DNA of 64,000 nucleotides, taken from contig NZ_JH597773.1 in assembly GCF_000243335.1 (NCBI RefSeq), positions 2,597,684 through 2,661,683 on the forward strand, given 5' to 3'. The notes under the pieces were generated by a model. That model was not told the DNA's origin and did no database searches. It worked only from the letters and a program-made list of their open reading frames with translations. The DNA comes from Leptonema illini DSM 21528. GTDB taxonomy: Bacteria > Spirochaetota > Leptospiria > Leptospirales > Leptonemataceae. Shown here piece after piece: positions 43,180 through 52,487 of this stretch (position 1 is its first letter; every line of letters begins with the position of its first letter). Both the position numbers and the translations under genes were made by a program.

Positions 43180-45672
43180 TTACGGCTTCAGGATCTCAAT
43201 CTCGATATGAGCGGCGGGCTGATGAATGGTGAGAGCGGATTCGTTCAGCTCAAAGCTTCCACCCTTCACACGGATGCGCGAAACATCAAGCGGACGTCCC
43301 TTCTCGCTTGATTTTTCTTTTTCATAAGGGAGATGTATAACCAGTGCATCTTCTCCATCGAGTGAAACCGCTTCGAGATCGACGGAAAGGCGACCTCCTT
43401 TCTTAGTGAGCTCCCCCTGGATAACGATTTGGCCGCCTCGAATGGGAAAGGGACCGAATAGCAGCGGCGCATCGAAAAGCTCACGGCCTCTCATGCCTCT
43501 GAAAAGCTCGATCACCGATCCGGTGCGCGTCTTTCTTTCGCCGACGACGAATTCACGTAAAAGCAGAAGCATCTCGGCCGAGGCCCAGCCATGAAAGCCG
43601 TCGCCCATCACGCCGCCTCCCGTGCGCGGATGAATGGCCTCGGGATACGTCCACAGATCGGTGCGCATCTGAAGCACCCGTCTGAAGATACGGCGCGCCG
43701 TCTTCAGCTGTCCGAGACGCAGGAAGGATTGCGCCACCTGAAGGCTGAGATAGATATTGAAACCAGAGTGTATGATCGGATGAAAAAAAAGATCGTTCTG
43801 AAAATACCGTCGGTACAGCGTTCGCACCGTATTGCGCACCTCATCGGGCGGCAGAAGATCGAGCTCAAGAGGATACAGATGCACGATGCTTCCGATTATG
43901 CCGGGGTCGATACCGCGATTGGGGGCGGCCGTCAAAAGCCCGTAACGCTGGCGCTCGCCGGCCGTCAGCAGAAGGAAGTCTTCGCTGTAACGACGCTCTT
44001 CCACCTCCATCGGGCGGATAAACTTCTCCTTTGCGCCACCGAGAACGCGGGCGGCAAAGGCAGTCTCGCGAAGACCGGCGATACTCCAGAGGTTATCCCA
44101 GTGATAGTGATCGGCGGGCCCGAGATGCTCGGCGCTGAAACCGGGCGGCATCAGTTTGCGTGCATAACCCTTCTTACGATGACGCACGATCCAGCCGGCG
44201 CCGTGAACCAGCGAAGAAAAGACGTCTTCAAGCAGCTCTCTATCGCCGCTCTTGCGATAATAATCGGTGATCGTCCAGATCGCCTGTCCGTTAGAATCCC
44301 ACTCGCCTTCGTGCGATTTAAAAAATCCGTCCTTGAACTGCCGCGCCGGATACGTTTCAAGCACGGTGCGCGCTTCTTTCAGAAGATTCCAGCCCGATAA
44401 TGCCGAGAGCATGTAGGCGGCATCGCGAAACCAGAATTGACGGTAGGTAAAAACGCCCGGAGTAACCTTCTTTTCAGTTTGAAGGCTGAGCACAAAGCCC
44501 GTATGGATCTTCGCCGCTCTATTCCAGGTTTCACGGGCGGACTGAAAGTGCGAGGCGTTATCCACCTTCTCCTGCCAGAGCTGCTTTGATCGATCGAAGT
44601 CGCCGGCAACGTCGTCGACGACACGATAGCGATCGGTGATAGGCAGCTCCTTTCTCAGAACGAAGCTTGCACGGATCTTGCGGCGGGGCTTTCCGAAATC
44701 GCGCACCTCGGTCTTTCGTGTGCCTTCGACTGACGTCATGTCGTCGAAGGGATCAACCTGCGCCGGAACGATCTGCTCATAGGTGCGAGCATGAAAGGCC
44801 AGACGCCGATGTCCGGCCTGCAACCGGTAGCGCAGAAGAGCGGTAGCAAGACCATAAGGACAGCTTGCCTCGGTGCGACTTGTTCTTACAAAATAAGCGT
44901 CGCCCGTTTCCAGATTCGAGACATGTACATCGTCGGGTCGCTCAAGAAAACGTATCTCTTCGCGATCGTTCACAAAAAGGCTGTCGAATTCCGGGGTGGA
45001 GCGGTGTTCGATATGATCCAGCAGAGCCGCGCCTTCAGGATTAAAAGGGCGAACGCTGATCACAAGAGACCAACCCTCTTCGGCGACCTGAACATCGATC
45101 AGCGACAGTACCGAACCGCTATCGGTCGGATCGCCCGTAACCTTCCATTCGATGCGAGCATCAGCCCTTTCATAGCAGGTAACGGGCAACGGTAGATCAT
45201 CGACAAGGAATTGGGAGGTGCGTAGCTCGCGTCGCGTCGGCAGATACAGCTGACCGTTTCTCTCAAGGCCTATTTCAATTGAATAGAAGCCGATGACGGG
45301 AGAAAGAGAGCCGGCAGGGTCAACCATGCCAAAGGAAGAAGAGTTCGGGCCTCGAAATCCGCACCAGGTACGATGCGTGAGATTCAGACTCATCATCGAG
45401 CCCGCTCGCGGAATGAAGGAATCGTCGCGCGGATTGTATTGCCGTTCTACCCAGTAAGGCCCCGCAAAATTGCGGTAAAACTGGAAAAAGCAATAATTCC
45501 ACATGCCCGAGGCGATCACCCTTGATGCCAGGGGAAGATTCTCGGACGGGAAGTTGGCGTTCGAAGGGTTTGTCAGCCGGAACCCGCCGCCGATCAGCCG
45601 GATCACATCGGGATGAATCCCGAGGAAGCGCTGGACGAGCCCCGCCAGGTGCCTGCGAATGGCCGACTTCAT
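43180..45672 (-). CDS. Glycogen debranching-like / six-hairpin glycosidase family protein
   Basis: 830 residues. The central part (about 390-690) has the (alpha/alpha)6 toroid feel of GH15/GH63 and amylo-alpha-1,6-glucosidase catalytic domains: FTYRQFWFRDAAYMLSAL, EGEWDSNGQAIWTITDYYRK, HYHWDNLWSIAGLRE, and a late GGGVMGDGFHGWASAEMLLL. Acidic residues in these segments are candidate catalytic residues. The N-terminal 350 residues look like a beta-sandwich. No signal peptide, so cytoplasmic. Substrate unknown. Stop-to-start spacing with the STAS gene upstream is 3 bp, so it is in that operon. Confidence 0.6.
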   Translation of the reverse strand: MKSAIRRHLAGLVQRFLGIHPDVIRLIGGGFRLTNPSNANFPSENLPLASRVIASGMWNYCFFQFYRNFAGPYWVERQYNPRDDSFIPRAGSMMSLNLTHRTWCGFRGPNSSSFGMVDPAGSLSPVIGFYSIEIGLERNGQLYLPTRRELRTSQFLVDDLPLPVTCYERADARIEWKVTGDPTDSGSVLSLIDVQVAEEGWSLVISVRPFNPEGAALLDHIEHRSTPEFDSLFVNDREEIRFLERPDDVHVSNLETGDAYFVRTSRTEASCPYGLATALLRYRLQAGHRRLAFHARTYEQIVPAQVDPFDDMTSVEGTRKTEVRDFGKPRRKIRASFVLRKELPITDRYRVVDDVAGDFDRSKQLWQEKVDNASHFQSARETWNRAAKIHTGFVLSLQTEKKVTPGVFTYRQFWFRDAAYMLSALSGWNLLKEARTVLETYPARQFKDGFFKSHEGEWDSNGQAIWTITDYYRKSGDRELLEDVFSSLVHGAGWIVRHRKKGYARKLMPPGFSAEHLGPADHYHWDNLWSIAGLRETAFAARVLGGAKEKFIRPMEVEERRYSEDFLLLTAGERQRYGLLTAAPNRGIDPGIIGSIVHLYPLELDLLPPDEVRNTVRTLYRRYFQNDLFFHPIIHSGFNIYLSLQVAQSFLRLGQLKTARRIFRRVLQMRTDLWTYPEAIHPRTGGGVMGDGFHGWASAEMLLLLREFVVGERKTRTGSVIELFRGMRGRELFDAPLLFGPFPIRGGQIVIQGELTKKGGRLSVDLEAVSLDGEDALVIHLPYEKEKSSEKGRPLDVSRIRVKGGSFELNESALTIHQPAAHIEIEILKP

Positions 45673-45675
45673 GAA

Positions 45676-46014
45676 TCAGGATTTGAGTGCAGCTTCTTCG
45701 GAATCGTAGATCTCAAACATATCCATGAGTTCTACGACCTCAAAAACCTTCTTCACAGCGACGGAAAGATTGGTCAGCTTCAGAGCTCTGTTGTTCTCTC
45801 GCAGCATGCGCATCAGCGAAACGAAAACGCGCAGGCCCGAAGATGACATATACTCGACATCTTTCAGGTTCAGGATGACGTTATGCCCGGGATTCTCCCG
45901 GATGATTTTCTGAAGCGACGCCTCAATTTCGGACGCCATATGTACGTCGATGCGGCCCTTCAGGTAGGCCACCATATTCTCGTTCGCTTCTCTTGTTTCC
46001 AGACTCATGCTCAT
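45676..46014 (-). CDS. STAS-domain anti-anti-sigma factor
   Basis: 112 residues, SpoIIAA/RsbV-type: YLKGRIDVHMASEIEASLQK, then VILNLKDVEYMSSSGLRVFV with the phosphorylatable Ser in the SSSG motif. In partner-switching systems the unphosphorylated form frees a sigma factor or other target from a kinase. It lies between the glycosidase-like gene and the SpoIIE phosphatase, which is its probable activator. Confidence 0.88.
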   Translation of the reverse strand: MSMSLETREANENMVAYLKGRIDVHMASEIEASLQKIIRENPGHNVILNLKDVEYMSSSGLRVFVSLMRMLRENNRALKLTNLSVAVKKVFEVVELMDMFEIYDSEEAALKS

Positions 46015-46063
46015 ACTCCAGTATGACGTAAACAGGAAAGGAATTCAGATTCCCTCCCAGATA

Positions 46064-48802
46064 TCAACCGATTTTTTTCTCTAAGTATAAATAGTTCATT
46101 CCGTCCCGATGTGCGTAATCACAACGGTCCATGAGAGTGCGAATCAGGAAAATGCCAAAACCGCCTTTTCTCGTGCCGCTCAAATTCTCTTCAAGGTCAG
46201 GTTTGCGCATGCTGTCAAAGTCATACTGGCTTCCTCCGTCGATGAAAAGCATGGAAACGCCGGTCGTATGGGCACGCAGCACACAGTGAAAACGGGGATC
46301 GTCAACGGGCAGATCGGCGAACGAATACGAGACGATGTTCGTCGAAACCTCATCGGCGACAAGCAGCATATCATCAAGATCCTGCCCGGAAATACCGCTC
46401 TTTTTAAGATGAGTGGCGACCTCTTCAACAAAAAGCGGAATGCTCTCGAGTCTGGCCGGGAACATCAGCCGCGTCTCGTCGGCCGGACTTCTGTAGCGCG
46501 TTGCAAGAAGAGTGAAATCGTCGTACTGCGGTACTCCCCCTGCAAAATTTTGAATTTCCTGATACACTCTGCCTGTGATCTCCGAAAGTGGACGCTCTCT
46601 CAATTCACGCAGAATCTCGATGAATCTGTCAAGACCAAATTCTTCATTTCTCGAATTTACGGCCTCTACAACGCCGTCGGTGTAAAGGACGAGCAGATCA
46701 TCCTCTTCTAACGACAGCTCTTTGCTTTCATAAGAGCTATCGGTGGACGGAATCACGCCGAGCGGAGCGCCGCGACTGCGCAGAATCTCGTAGGTTCCAT
46801 CGCGATGCATGAGGATCATCTCATTATGCCCCGCCGAGGCGAAGCGCAACAGGCGTCGCTCCGGATCAAACTGGCTCAGGAAAACCGTCACAAACATTCC
46901 TGATTCGGACTCTTCATACAATAGATCATTAGAGCGGCGCAGCATGACGGCCGGATCACTTTCGGTGCGAATCATCGTTCGCAGAATAGAACTTGAAACG
47001 GCCATAAACAGAGCGGCCGGCAGGGATTTTCCCGAAACGTCGGCGACGAGAGCGGTCAGACGCCCTCCCGGATGCTCCATAAAGAAATCGTAAAAATCGC
47101 CGCCCATCGTTCGCGCCATAATCGAACTGGCCGCCACCTCAAGAGAGTCGTGTCGGGGCATCGTCGACGGCAGAATATCGCGCTGCAGTCGCGACGTAAT
47201 CTCAAGCTCCTTCTCCATCGCCCGCTTATCGATGATCTCTTCGGATAACTTGAAACTGACGTAGCCTTTGACGATTTGCGAAACGGCGGTAACGATGATG
47301 CGAAAGTCGTCGGGGTGAAAGCTGCCCTGCGCCGGATCAGAAACGGAAAGCAGGCCGACCGGAGCGTCGTCCTGCCCTTCAATCATGGGGATCAAAATAC
47401 AGGCGCCGGAGTTATAGCGACTGTTGTCGGAATAAGGCGCAAGATCGGGATGTTCCGAGATATCGCTCACATAAAAAGGTACACGCTTTTCAAGCACATG
47501 CCGGGCGACGCGGGGAGCGACATCATCGTCTTCGAATATGGGTAATCCGACGCTTGAGCGGATGCTAAGCTGATCGCTTTTTGCGTCGTATAGCATGATC
47601 GAGGCGCGACGAACGCCAAGCTCGTCGGTCAATACGGAAAGCACGCCGTTAAACAGCTCTTCGACAGTACGCGCCTCCACCATCGTCGCCGTCACACGAT
47701 GCAGACACTTATTCTCACGCAGTCGCCGCTCCAGTTCGCGATTGGTGCTTTCGATGTTATCAATCAGGCGGCGACGCTGTAGAGCAATGGCGACGGAGTC
47801 CGAAAAGCTCGAGAATATCTCGAGATCGCCGGGCGAAAAATCAGGTCGGCCCAGCGTATTCACGACTTCGATGACGCCGATGCATTCATCCTCGATTAAA
47901 AGAGGACAGGCAAGCAGATTGCGCGTCGTCATTCGCGAAACTTCGTCCACGGAACGATAGACCCTGCCGTCGTTTACGGCATCATTGACGATGATGGGCT
48001 TCTTTTCGCGAGCGCATAATCCGACGATGCCCTCCCCTTGAGGAATACGAATTCCTTTCAAGGTCTGATTGCCGGTGATGACGTCGAAGACCATCTCGCC
48101 CGTCGTCTCATCAATTAAAAAGAGCGAGGCGCTTTCGGCCCGGATCACATGTACGGCGCTGTAAAGCACCGCTTCGATCATTTCGTCAAGCTGACGCGAT
48201 GAGTTGATGACGTTTGAGACCTCGAGAACGGCCCGTAAACGGCCGTCCGATTCACGAGCGCGCTGATTGAGATGCGTGTTCTCAAGCAGCATCATCAGGC
48301 TGTTCTCCACTTTCAGGTAAACACCATCGCTCAAGAACAGCGCCCCTCTGAGGATCAGCGCGAAAGAAGCGGCGAGAGAACGAGTCAGATAATACTCGTT
48401 ATCATAGAAATGATCGACGCCCTCCGCCTTCTGTAAAACGATCACGCCGACGTCGCCTTCAGGAATCGTAAGCAAGATGGCGGCCGATGCCCGACCTATC
48501 GGACGGCCGCGCAACTCAGCGCCTGCCCGATAGACGGAGCTCGATCGGGTCTTCAAAGTATGCCGGGCAATACGATGACGATCAGGCTCTTTTCTGTCGC
48601 CCGAATCGCTTTCGGATTTCGCCAATCCGGGTAACGATGATCCGACTAACTTTCCTTCTCGGTTATAGCGATAGAGAACGCCGATTTCGGCGCCGCCGAT
48701 GCGAGCCGCTTCTTCGAGAACGACATGCACAAGCCGATCGACGTTTGAAGTCCATTGAAAGATAACCGAGCGACCTTCTGATTTAACGAGGACGGTATTC
48801 AA
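46064..48802 (-). CDS. GAF-GAF-SpoIIE (PP2C) phosphatase with C-terminal HATPase kinase domain
   Basis: 912 residues. An N-terminal GAF-like region (about 20-165), two clear GAF domains (about 195-345 and 370-515), a coiled segment, the SpoIIE phosphatase (about 545-755: MGGDFYDFF, LVADVSGKSLPAALFM, LLVLYTDGVVEA, QYDDFTLLA) and a HATPase domain (about 775-912: MLLVADEVSTNIVSYSF and GTRKGGFGIFLIRTL). It joins phosphatase and RsbW-like anti-sigma kinase in one chain, so it can set the phosphorylation state of the STAS protein both ways. Small-ligand sensing by GAF is likely. ATG overlaps the stop of the TPR gene. Confidence 0.88.
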   Translation of the reverse strand: MNTVLVKSEGRSVIFQWTSNVDRLVHVVLEEAARIGGAEIGVLYRYNREGKLVGSSLPGLAKSESDSGDRKEPDRHRIARHTLKTRSSSVYRAGAELRGRPIGRASAAILLTIPEGDVGVIVLQKAEGVDHFYDNEYYLTRSLAASFALILRGALFLSDGVYLKVENSLMMLLENTHLNQRARESDGRLRAVLEVSNVINSSRQLDEMIEAVLYSAVHVIRAESASLFLIDETTGEMVFDVITGNQTLKGIRIPQGEGIVGLCAREKKPIIVNDAVNDGRVYRSVDEVSRMTTRNLLACPLLIEDECIGVIEVVNTLGRPDFSPGDLEIFSSFSDSVAIALQRRRLIDNIESTNRELERRLRENKCLHRVTATMVEARTVEELFNGVLSVLTDELGVRRASIMLYDAKSDQLSIRSSVGLPIFEDDDVAPRVARHVLEKRVPFYVSDISEHPDLAPYSDNSRYNSGACILIPMIEGQDDAPVGLLSVSDPAQGSFHPDDFRIIVTAVSQIVKGYVSFKLSEEIIDKRAMEKELEITSRLQRDILPSTMPRHDSLEVAASSIMARTMGGDFYDFFMEHPGGRLTALVADVSGKSLPAALFMAVSSSILRTMIRTESDPAVMLRRSNDLLYEESESGMFVTVFLSQFDPERRLLRFASAGHNEMILMHRDGTYEILRSRGAPLGVIPSTDSSYESKELSLEEDDLLVLYTDGVVEAVNSRNEEFGLDRFIEILRELRERPLSEITGRVYQEIQNFAGGVPQYDDFTLLATRYRSPADETRLMFPARLESIPLFVEEVATHLKKSGISGQDLDDMLLVADEVSTNIVSYSFADLPVDDPRFHCVLRAHTTGVSMLFIDGGSQYDFDSMRKPDLEENLSGTRKGGFGIFLIRTLMDRCDYAHRDGMNYLYLEKKIG

Positions 48803-50157
48803 TGAAGCGCTCCCTGGATTATGGGGACCATCGCCGCTCCGTCCATCAGATCGATGGGACGATTCGCCGCATACTCCACCGCCGACGGAGCGAACTCGCC
48901 GACGGTCATGAAAACACCTTTTGCAGCGTTCTCGGACTTCATGAGATCATGAAACTCCCGAATCTGATTCTCGTTCACCGAACTCATCTCGCGATAAATG
49001 CGAACGACCGTATTCTGGACGCGCATCTTCTGCGAGCTCTGATTGTCGGAACAGATGAGGGTTATTGCGACGTCGCTATGCAATTTCGAGCCGTTGATAC
49101 GCAGCCCCATGTTCTCGGCGATAGAACGGGCGATCGTCTCAAACTGCATGCGGTTGGCGATGAGAAGCTCTTTGATCTGATCATTCGTGCGGAATTCAGC
49201 ATATTGCCTGAGCTTGGAGGCCACATCGCGATACTTCGCATCGTGACGCTGGATCACCTCCCAGTGCTCGATCGCCGTTCCCACGTCTTTCAAGCGCTCG
49301 GCCGAGGCGGCGATGAGATAATGAAACTGCATCCAGATGTCTGAACCGGCTTCGGCCCAGGCCAGCCCGCGTTCCAGCTCGGTCATTGCCTGCGCATAAG
49401 AACCCTGATCGATAAACACAAGGCCTCTTGCCAGGATGGAGCGGGTACGCAGCGACTCGTCTCGCTCGGACTTCTCGAAATTCTCAAGGGCCTTTACATG
49501 CTCGCCGAGAAAGCGATGGGCCTGCCCCAGATAATAGAGGTTCTCGCGGTCGCCCGGATCAAGCTCGGCTGCCTTTGAAAGAGCCTCTCTCGCGTCCGAG
49601 TAGGCGTTCATCCCGAAATAAGTGCGGCCGAGGCCCGACCACGATCCGAAATGACGCGAGTTCAAGGCGACGGCCTGTTTGTAAAATTTCAGCGCATTGG
49701 GAAAGACCTTTCCCTTCTGAAAAAGCCGGGCCGCTTCGTAAAAGTGCGCATAGTTTTGCGGATCAAGTTTGGTCAGGATCAGATATTCGTTCTTCGCCTC
49801 GGTGTGATTCCCGGCATGACGCAGGCATTCGGCCAGGTGGTTTCTTACCTGTAGCTCGGTTACATCGTCGCGCCATCGCCCGAACTTCAAGATGCGACGG
49901 TACTGCAAGATCGCCGTCTGATAGCCGCCCATCTTCTCATGCACGGTTCCGAGCAGAAAATTGACCTTCGGATTTCTTTCATCCTTTTCGAGGATGGCCT
50001 CAAGCCGAGACATGGCATCACGAAAACGACCGCGACCGATCAGCTCCTCTATATCTTCGATCTTCCCCTGATTCAGATGCCCGAGCAGAATATAGCCGCC
50101 GAGGAACAGGGCGATCAGCAAGAAGACGCCGACGATGACTAAGACGAGAGGATCCAC
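48799..50157 (-). CDS. TPR membrane protein with degenerate Mrr-like C-terminal domain
   Basis: About 452 residues. An N-terminal membrane helix (LVLVIVGVFLLIALFLGGYI), then about seven TPR repeats (e.g. ILQYRRILKFGRW, KFYKQAVALNSRHFGSWSGL, ALENFEKSERD), then a domain of 120 residues with QFETIARSIAENMGL, KGVFMTVGEFAPSAVEYAA and PIDLMDGAAM. That domain has the Mrr restriction-endonuclease layout, but the (Q/E)xK catalytic position reads VRIYRE, so it looks inactive. GTG at 50155-50157 is supported by GGAAAGG 8 bases upstream; an upstream TTG at 50298 would run almost into the tRNA. Probable scaffold of the STAS/SpoIIE operon. Confidence 0.7.
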   Translation of the reverse strand: MDPLVLVIVGVFLLIALFLGGYILLGHLNQGKIEDIEELIGRGRFRDAMSRLEAILEKDERNPKVNFLLGTVHEKMGGYQTAILQYRRILKFGRWRDDVTELQVRNHLAECLRHAGNHTEAKNEYLILTKLDPQNYAHFYEAARLFQKGKVFPNALKFYKQAVALNSRHFGSWSGLGRTYFGMNAYSDAREALSKAAELDPGDRENLYYLGQAHRFLGEHVKALENFEKSERDESLRTRSILARGLVFIDQGSYAQAMTELERGLAWAEAGSDIWMQFHYLIAASAERLKDVGTAIEHWEVIQRHDAKYRDVASKLRQYAEFRTNDQIKELLIANRMQFETIARSIAENMGLRINGSKLHSDVAITLICSDNQSSQKMRVQNTVVRIYREMSSVNENQIREFHDLMKSENAAKGVFMTVGEFAPSAVEYAANRPIDLMDGAAMVPIIQGALH

Positions 50158-50305
50158 GACCACAACCTTTCCAGTTATTATCGGAAAGCAAGAAGTTTTA
50201 TCGCAACGACAGCATCCCATAAAACGCGTGATTATGGAGCGGATGCCTGATGCGAAAAAAGGTTGCCTGAGGCATGGCGATCGGAATGCTGGCCGCAATC
50301 CGATC

Positions 50306-50378
50306 GGGGGCGTAGCTCAGTTGGGAGAGCGTTAGAATGGCATTCTAAAGGTCAGGGGTTCGATCCCCCTCGTCTCCA
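50306..50378 (+). tRNA. tRNA-Ala (anticodon GGC)
   Basis: A complete cloverleaf. Acceptor stem GGGGGCG pairs with CGTCTCC, including the G3-U70 wobble that identifies alanine tRNA. D stem GCTC/GAGC, anticodon stem TTAGA/TCTAA with loop ATGGCAT, T stem AGGGG/CCCCT. Discriminator A at 50378; the CCA end is not encoded. Confidence 0.95.
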
Positions 50379-50499
50379 TAGGTTTTTCAAGGGATTTTCG
50401 GATTATCCTCAAACTCACAATCATCTCTGTACGATAAGAGATTCAACCGACCGGAGAAAGAGCGGTCGATTCTCGTTGCAGTGATTTCCTTTTCGGATC

Positions 50500-51030
50500 A
50501 TGTCCGTTCGTAGAATTCTCAAACTTGGCGACCCCCTTCTGCGCCGTCGCTCCGTCGACGTGCCGCTGACCGAGCTGCGCTCTAAAGAGATTAAGAATCT
50601 GATTCGCGATCTGCGAGATACGATGAAAGATGCCGGCGGCATCGGGCTTGCCGCTCCGCAGATCGGCGTTCTCAAGCGCGTCGTCATCGTCGGATTCGAA
50701 AAAAGCGAGCGCTATCCCGATCAAAAAGGCATAGAAGAACGCGTACTCATCAATCCTGAAATCGAGGCGCTTGATGGGCCCGGCGAGGGCTTCTGGGAAG
50801 GATGCCTTTCGATTCCAGGAATGCGAGGCTTCGTCGAGCGTCCGCGCAAAATCAAGCTATCCTTTTACGATACCGACGAGAACAGGCATGAAGAGATCAT
50901 CGAAGGCTTTGACGCCGTCGTGTATCAGCATGAATGCGATCACCTCGACGGCATGCTCTATGTTGATCGGCTGAAAGACCCGACGATGTTCGGCTTCGAG
51001 CCTGAACTGAAAGAAGCCTCCGGAGGGTAA
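50500..51030 (+). CDS. def: Peptide deformylase 1
   Basis: 176 residues. Metalloprotease motifs GGIGLAAPQIGV, EGCLSIPG (metal Cys) and QHECDHLDG (HExxH). Removes the N-formyl group from nascent proteins. No strong ribosome-binding site is visible before the ATG. It precedes a second deformylase by 4 bp. Confidence 0.92.
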   Translation: MSVRRILKLGDPLLRRRSVDVPLTELRSKEIKNLIRDLRDTMKDAGGIGLAAPQIGVLKRVVIVGFEKSERYPDQKGIEERVLINPEIEALDGPGEGFWEGCLSIPGMRGFVERPRKIKLSFYDTDENRHEEIIEGFDAVVYQHECDHLDGMLYVDRLKDPTMFGFEPELKEASGG

Positions 51031-51034
51031 CATC

Positions 51035-51589
51035 ATGGCCGTACGTTCGATACTGAGAGCGGGCAATCCGCTTCTGCGCAAACGCTCGCAGGAATTCACC
51101 GAAGAAGAAATCCGCTCCCCTGAAACGGCGGCGCTCATCGCCGATATGTTTGATACGATGGAAAAGGCGCATGGCCAGGGCCTCGCTGCGCCGCAGATCG
51201 GCGTGCTCAAACGCCTGGTTATCGTAAGACTCTTTCGCGAAGAGGGTTCGGGACGGGATCGTCAGGAAAGCTTTATCGATCGAGTTCTCTTTAATCCGCA
51301 GATCGAAATCCTCGAAGGTTCAAAGCTTGGCTCATGGGAGGGATGCCTTTCCGTTCCGGGCATGGCCGGCTATGTAGAACGCAAACGTCGCATCAGACTG
51401 ACCTTTCTCGATGAGACGGCCAGGAAGCACGAAGAGCTTGTCGAGGGGTATGATGCCGTCGTCTACCAGCATGAATGCGATCATCTTGACGGAGTGCTTT
51501 ATGTCGATCGTCTTGCCGATCCGCGGCTCTTTGGCTTCGATGAAGACCTTGATGCAAAGGCCTTGAAGGCGATCGTCGCGGGACGATAG
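51035..51589 (+). CDS. Peptide deformylase 2
   Basis: 184 residues with the same motifs: GQGLAAPQIGV, WEGCLSVPGM and QHECDHLDG. It is clearly a paralogue of the gene just upstream (shared sequence along the whole length) and both look catalytically intact. GGAGG before the ATG. Tandem duplication; one may have different metal or substrate preference. Confidence 0.9.
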   Translation: MAVRSILRAGNPLLRKRSQEFTEEEIRSPETAALIADMFDTMEKAHGQGLAAPQIGVLKRLVIVRLFREEGSGRDRQESFIDRVLFNPQIEILEGSKLGSWEGCLSVPGMAGYVERKRRIRLTFLDETARKHEELVEGYDAVVYQHECDHLDGVLYVDRLADPRLFGFDEDLDAKALKAIVAGR

Positions 51590-51644
51590 AGTGCGAGAAA
51601 GCGCGCTTCAAGACAATAACATCGAGAACAATGACGGCGCTCTA

Positions 51645-52487
51645 TCAGGCAATCTCTTCGTCTTCGGGCCCTTTTAACCAGCGTTCGAGCGACAGGATGC
51701 TATGATGCCAGAGCTTCTCTCTGGCCGTCTTATCACGCGCGAGATGAGATACCTCAGAGATCCGTCGCTTTACGAAGTACTGGCCCGTAACATCTTTCAA
51801 CGAGGGTGAAACGCAGAGAAAGACCGGCGTATCGGCGCCCGACTCCACCGCCGCCCCCGTCATACCGAAATTCTCACGCAGAATCTTCGTATTGATCACT
51901 CCCGGATGCAGGCTGTTGACGGTAACGCCCGTTCCGTCTAACCTCTCAGCCAGGGCGTTTGCAAACAGGATGTTGAAAAGCTTCGAATTTGCATAGGCCT
52001 GAAAGCCGTCATGCCTTGATGCCTCGGGCGATTCCAATTCAAGCCGACCGTTACTGTGCGCTACTGAACTGACGATGACGATGCGCGCACCTGACGACGC
52101 TTTAAGAAGATCAAGCAAAAGCATGACCAGAAGAAAGTGCGCATAGTGATTCACAGCAATCGTTCGCTCGAAGCCGTCGCCGGTGAGATGAAAATCTCGC
52201 TCAAAGGTTGCGGCGTTCGCAAGCAAAACGTCAAGAGCCTCATGCTTCTCTTTGATCTGACGAGCGAGCGATCGCACTTCGTCCATCGACGAAAGATCGG
52301 CTCTGTATAACTCCACGTCGCAATCCGGACTTTCGGCCTGAAGCGACTTCCTCGCCTCTTCAAGCTTTTCCTGATTGCGACCGTGAAGAAGAAGGCGGCT
52401 CTTACGCCGGCAGAGCTCTCGCGCCGCGGCCAGGCCGATGCCGTCCGTCGCTCCGGTGATCAGCACGGTGCGGCGCGAAGCTTTCAT
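51645..52487 (-). CDS. Short-chain dehydrogenase/reductase
   Basis: 280 residues. NAD(P)-binding VLITGATDGIGLAAARELCR (TGxxxGIG), LANAA, catalytic Ser in IVIVSSVAHSN and YxxxK in YANSKLFN. The layout resembles retinol dehydrogenase-like SDRs; substrate unknown. The ATG overlaps the stop of the helicase gene by 4 bp. Confidence 0.85.
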   Translation of the reverse strand: MKASRRTVLITGATDGIGLAAARELCRRKSRLLLHGRNQEKLEEARKSLQAESPDCDVELYRADLSSMDEVRSLARQIKEKHEALDVLLANAATFERDFHLTGDGFERTIAVNHYAHFLLVMLLLDLLKASSGARIVIVSSVAHSNGRLELESPEASRHDGFQAYANSKLFNILFANALAERLDGTGVTVNSLHPGVINTKILRENFGMTGAAVESGADTPVFLCVSPSLKDVTGQYFVKRRISEVSHLARDKTAREKLWHHSILSLERWLKGPEDEEIA

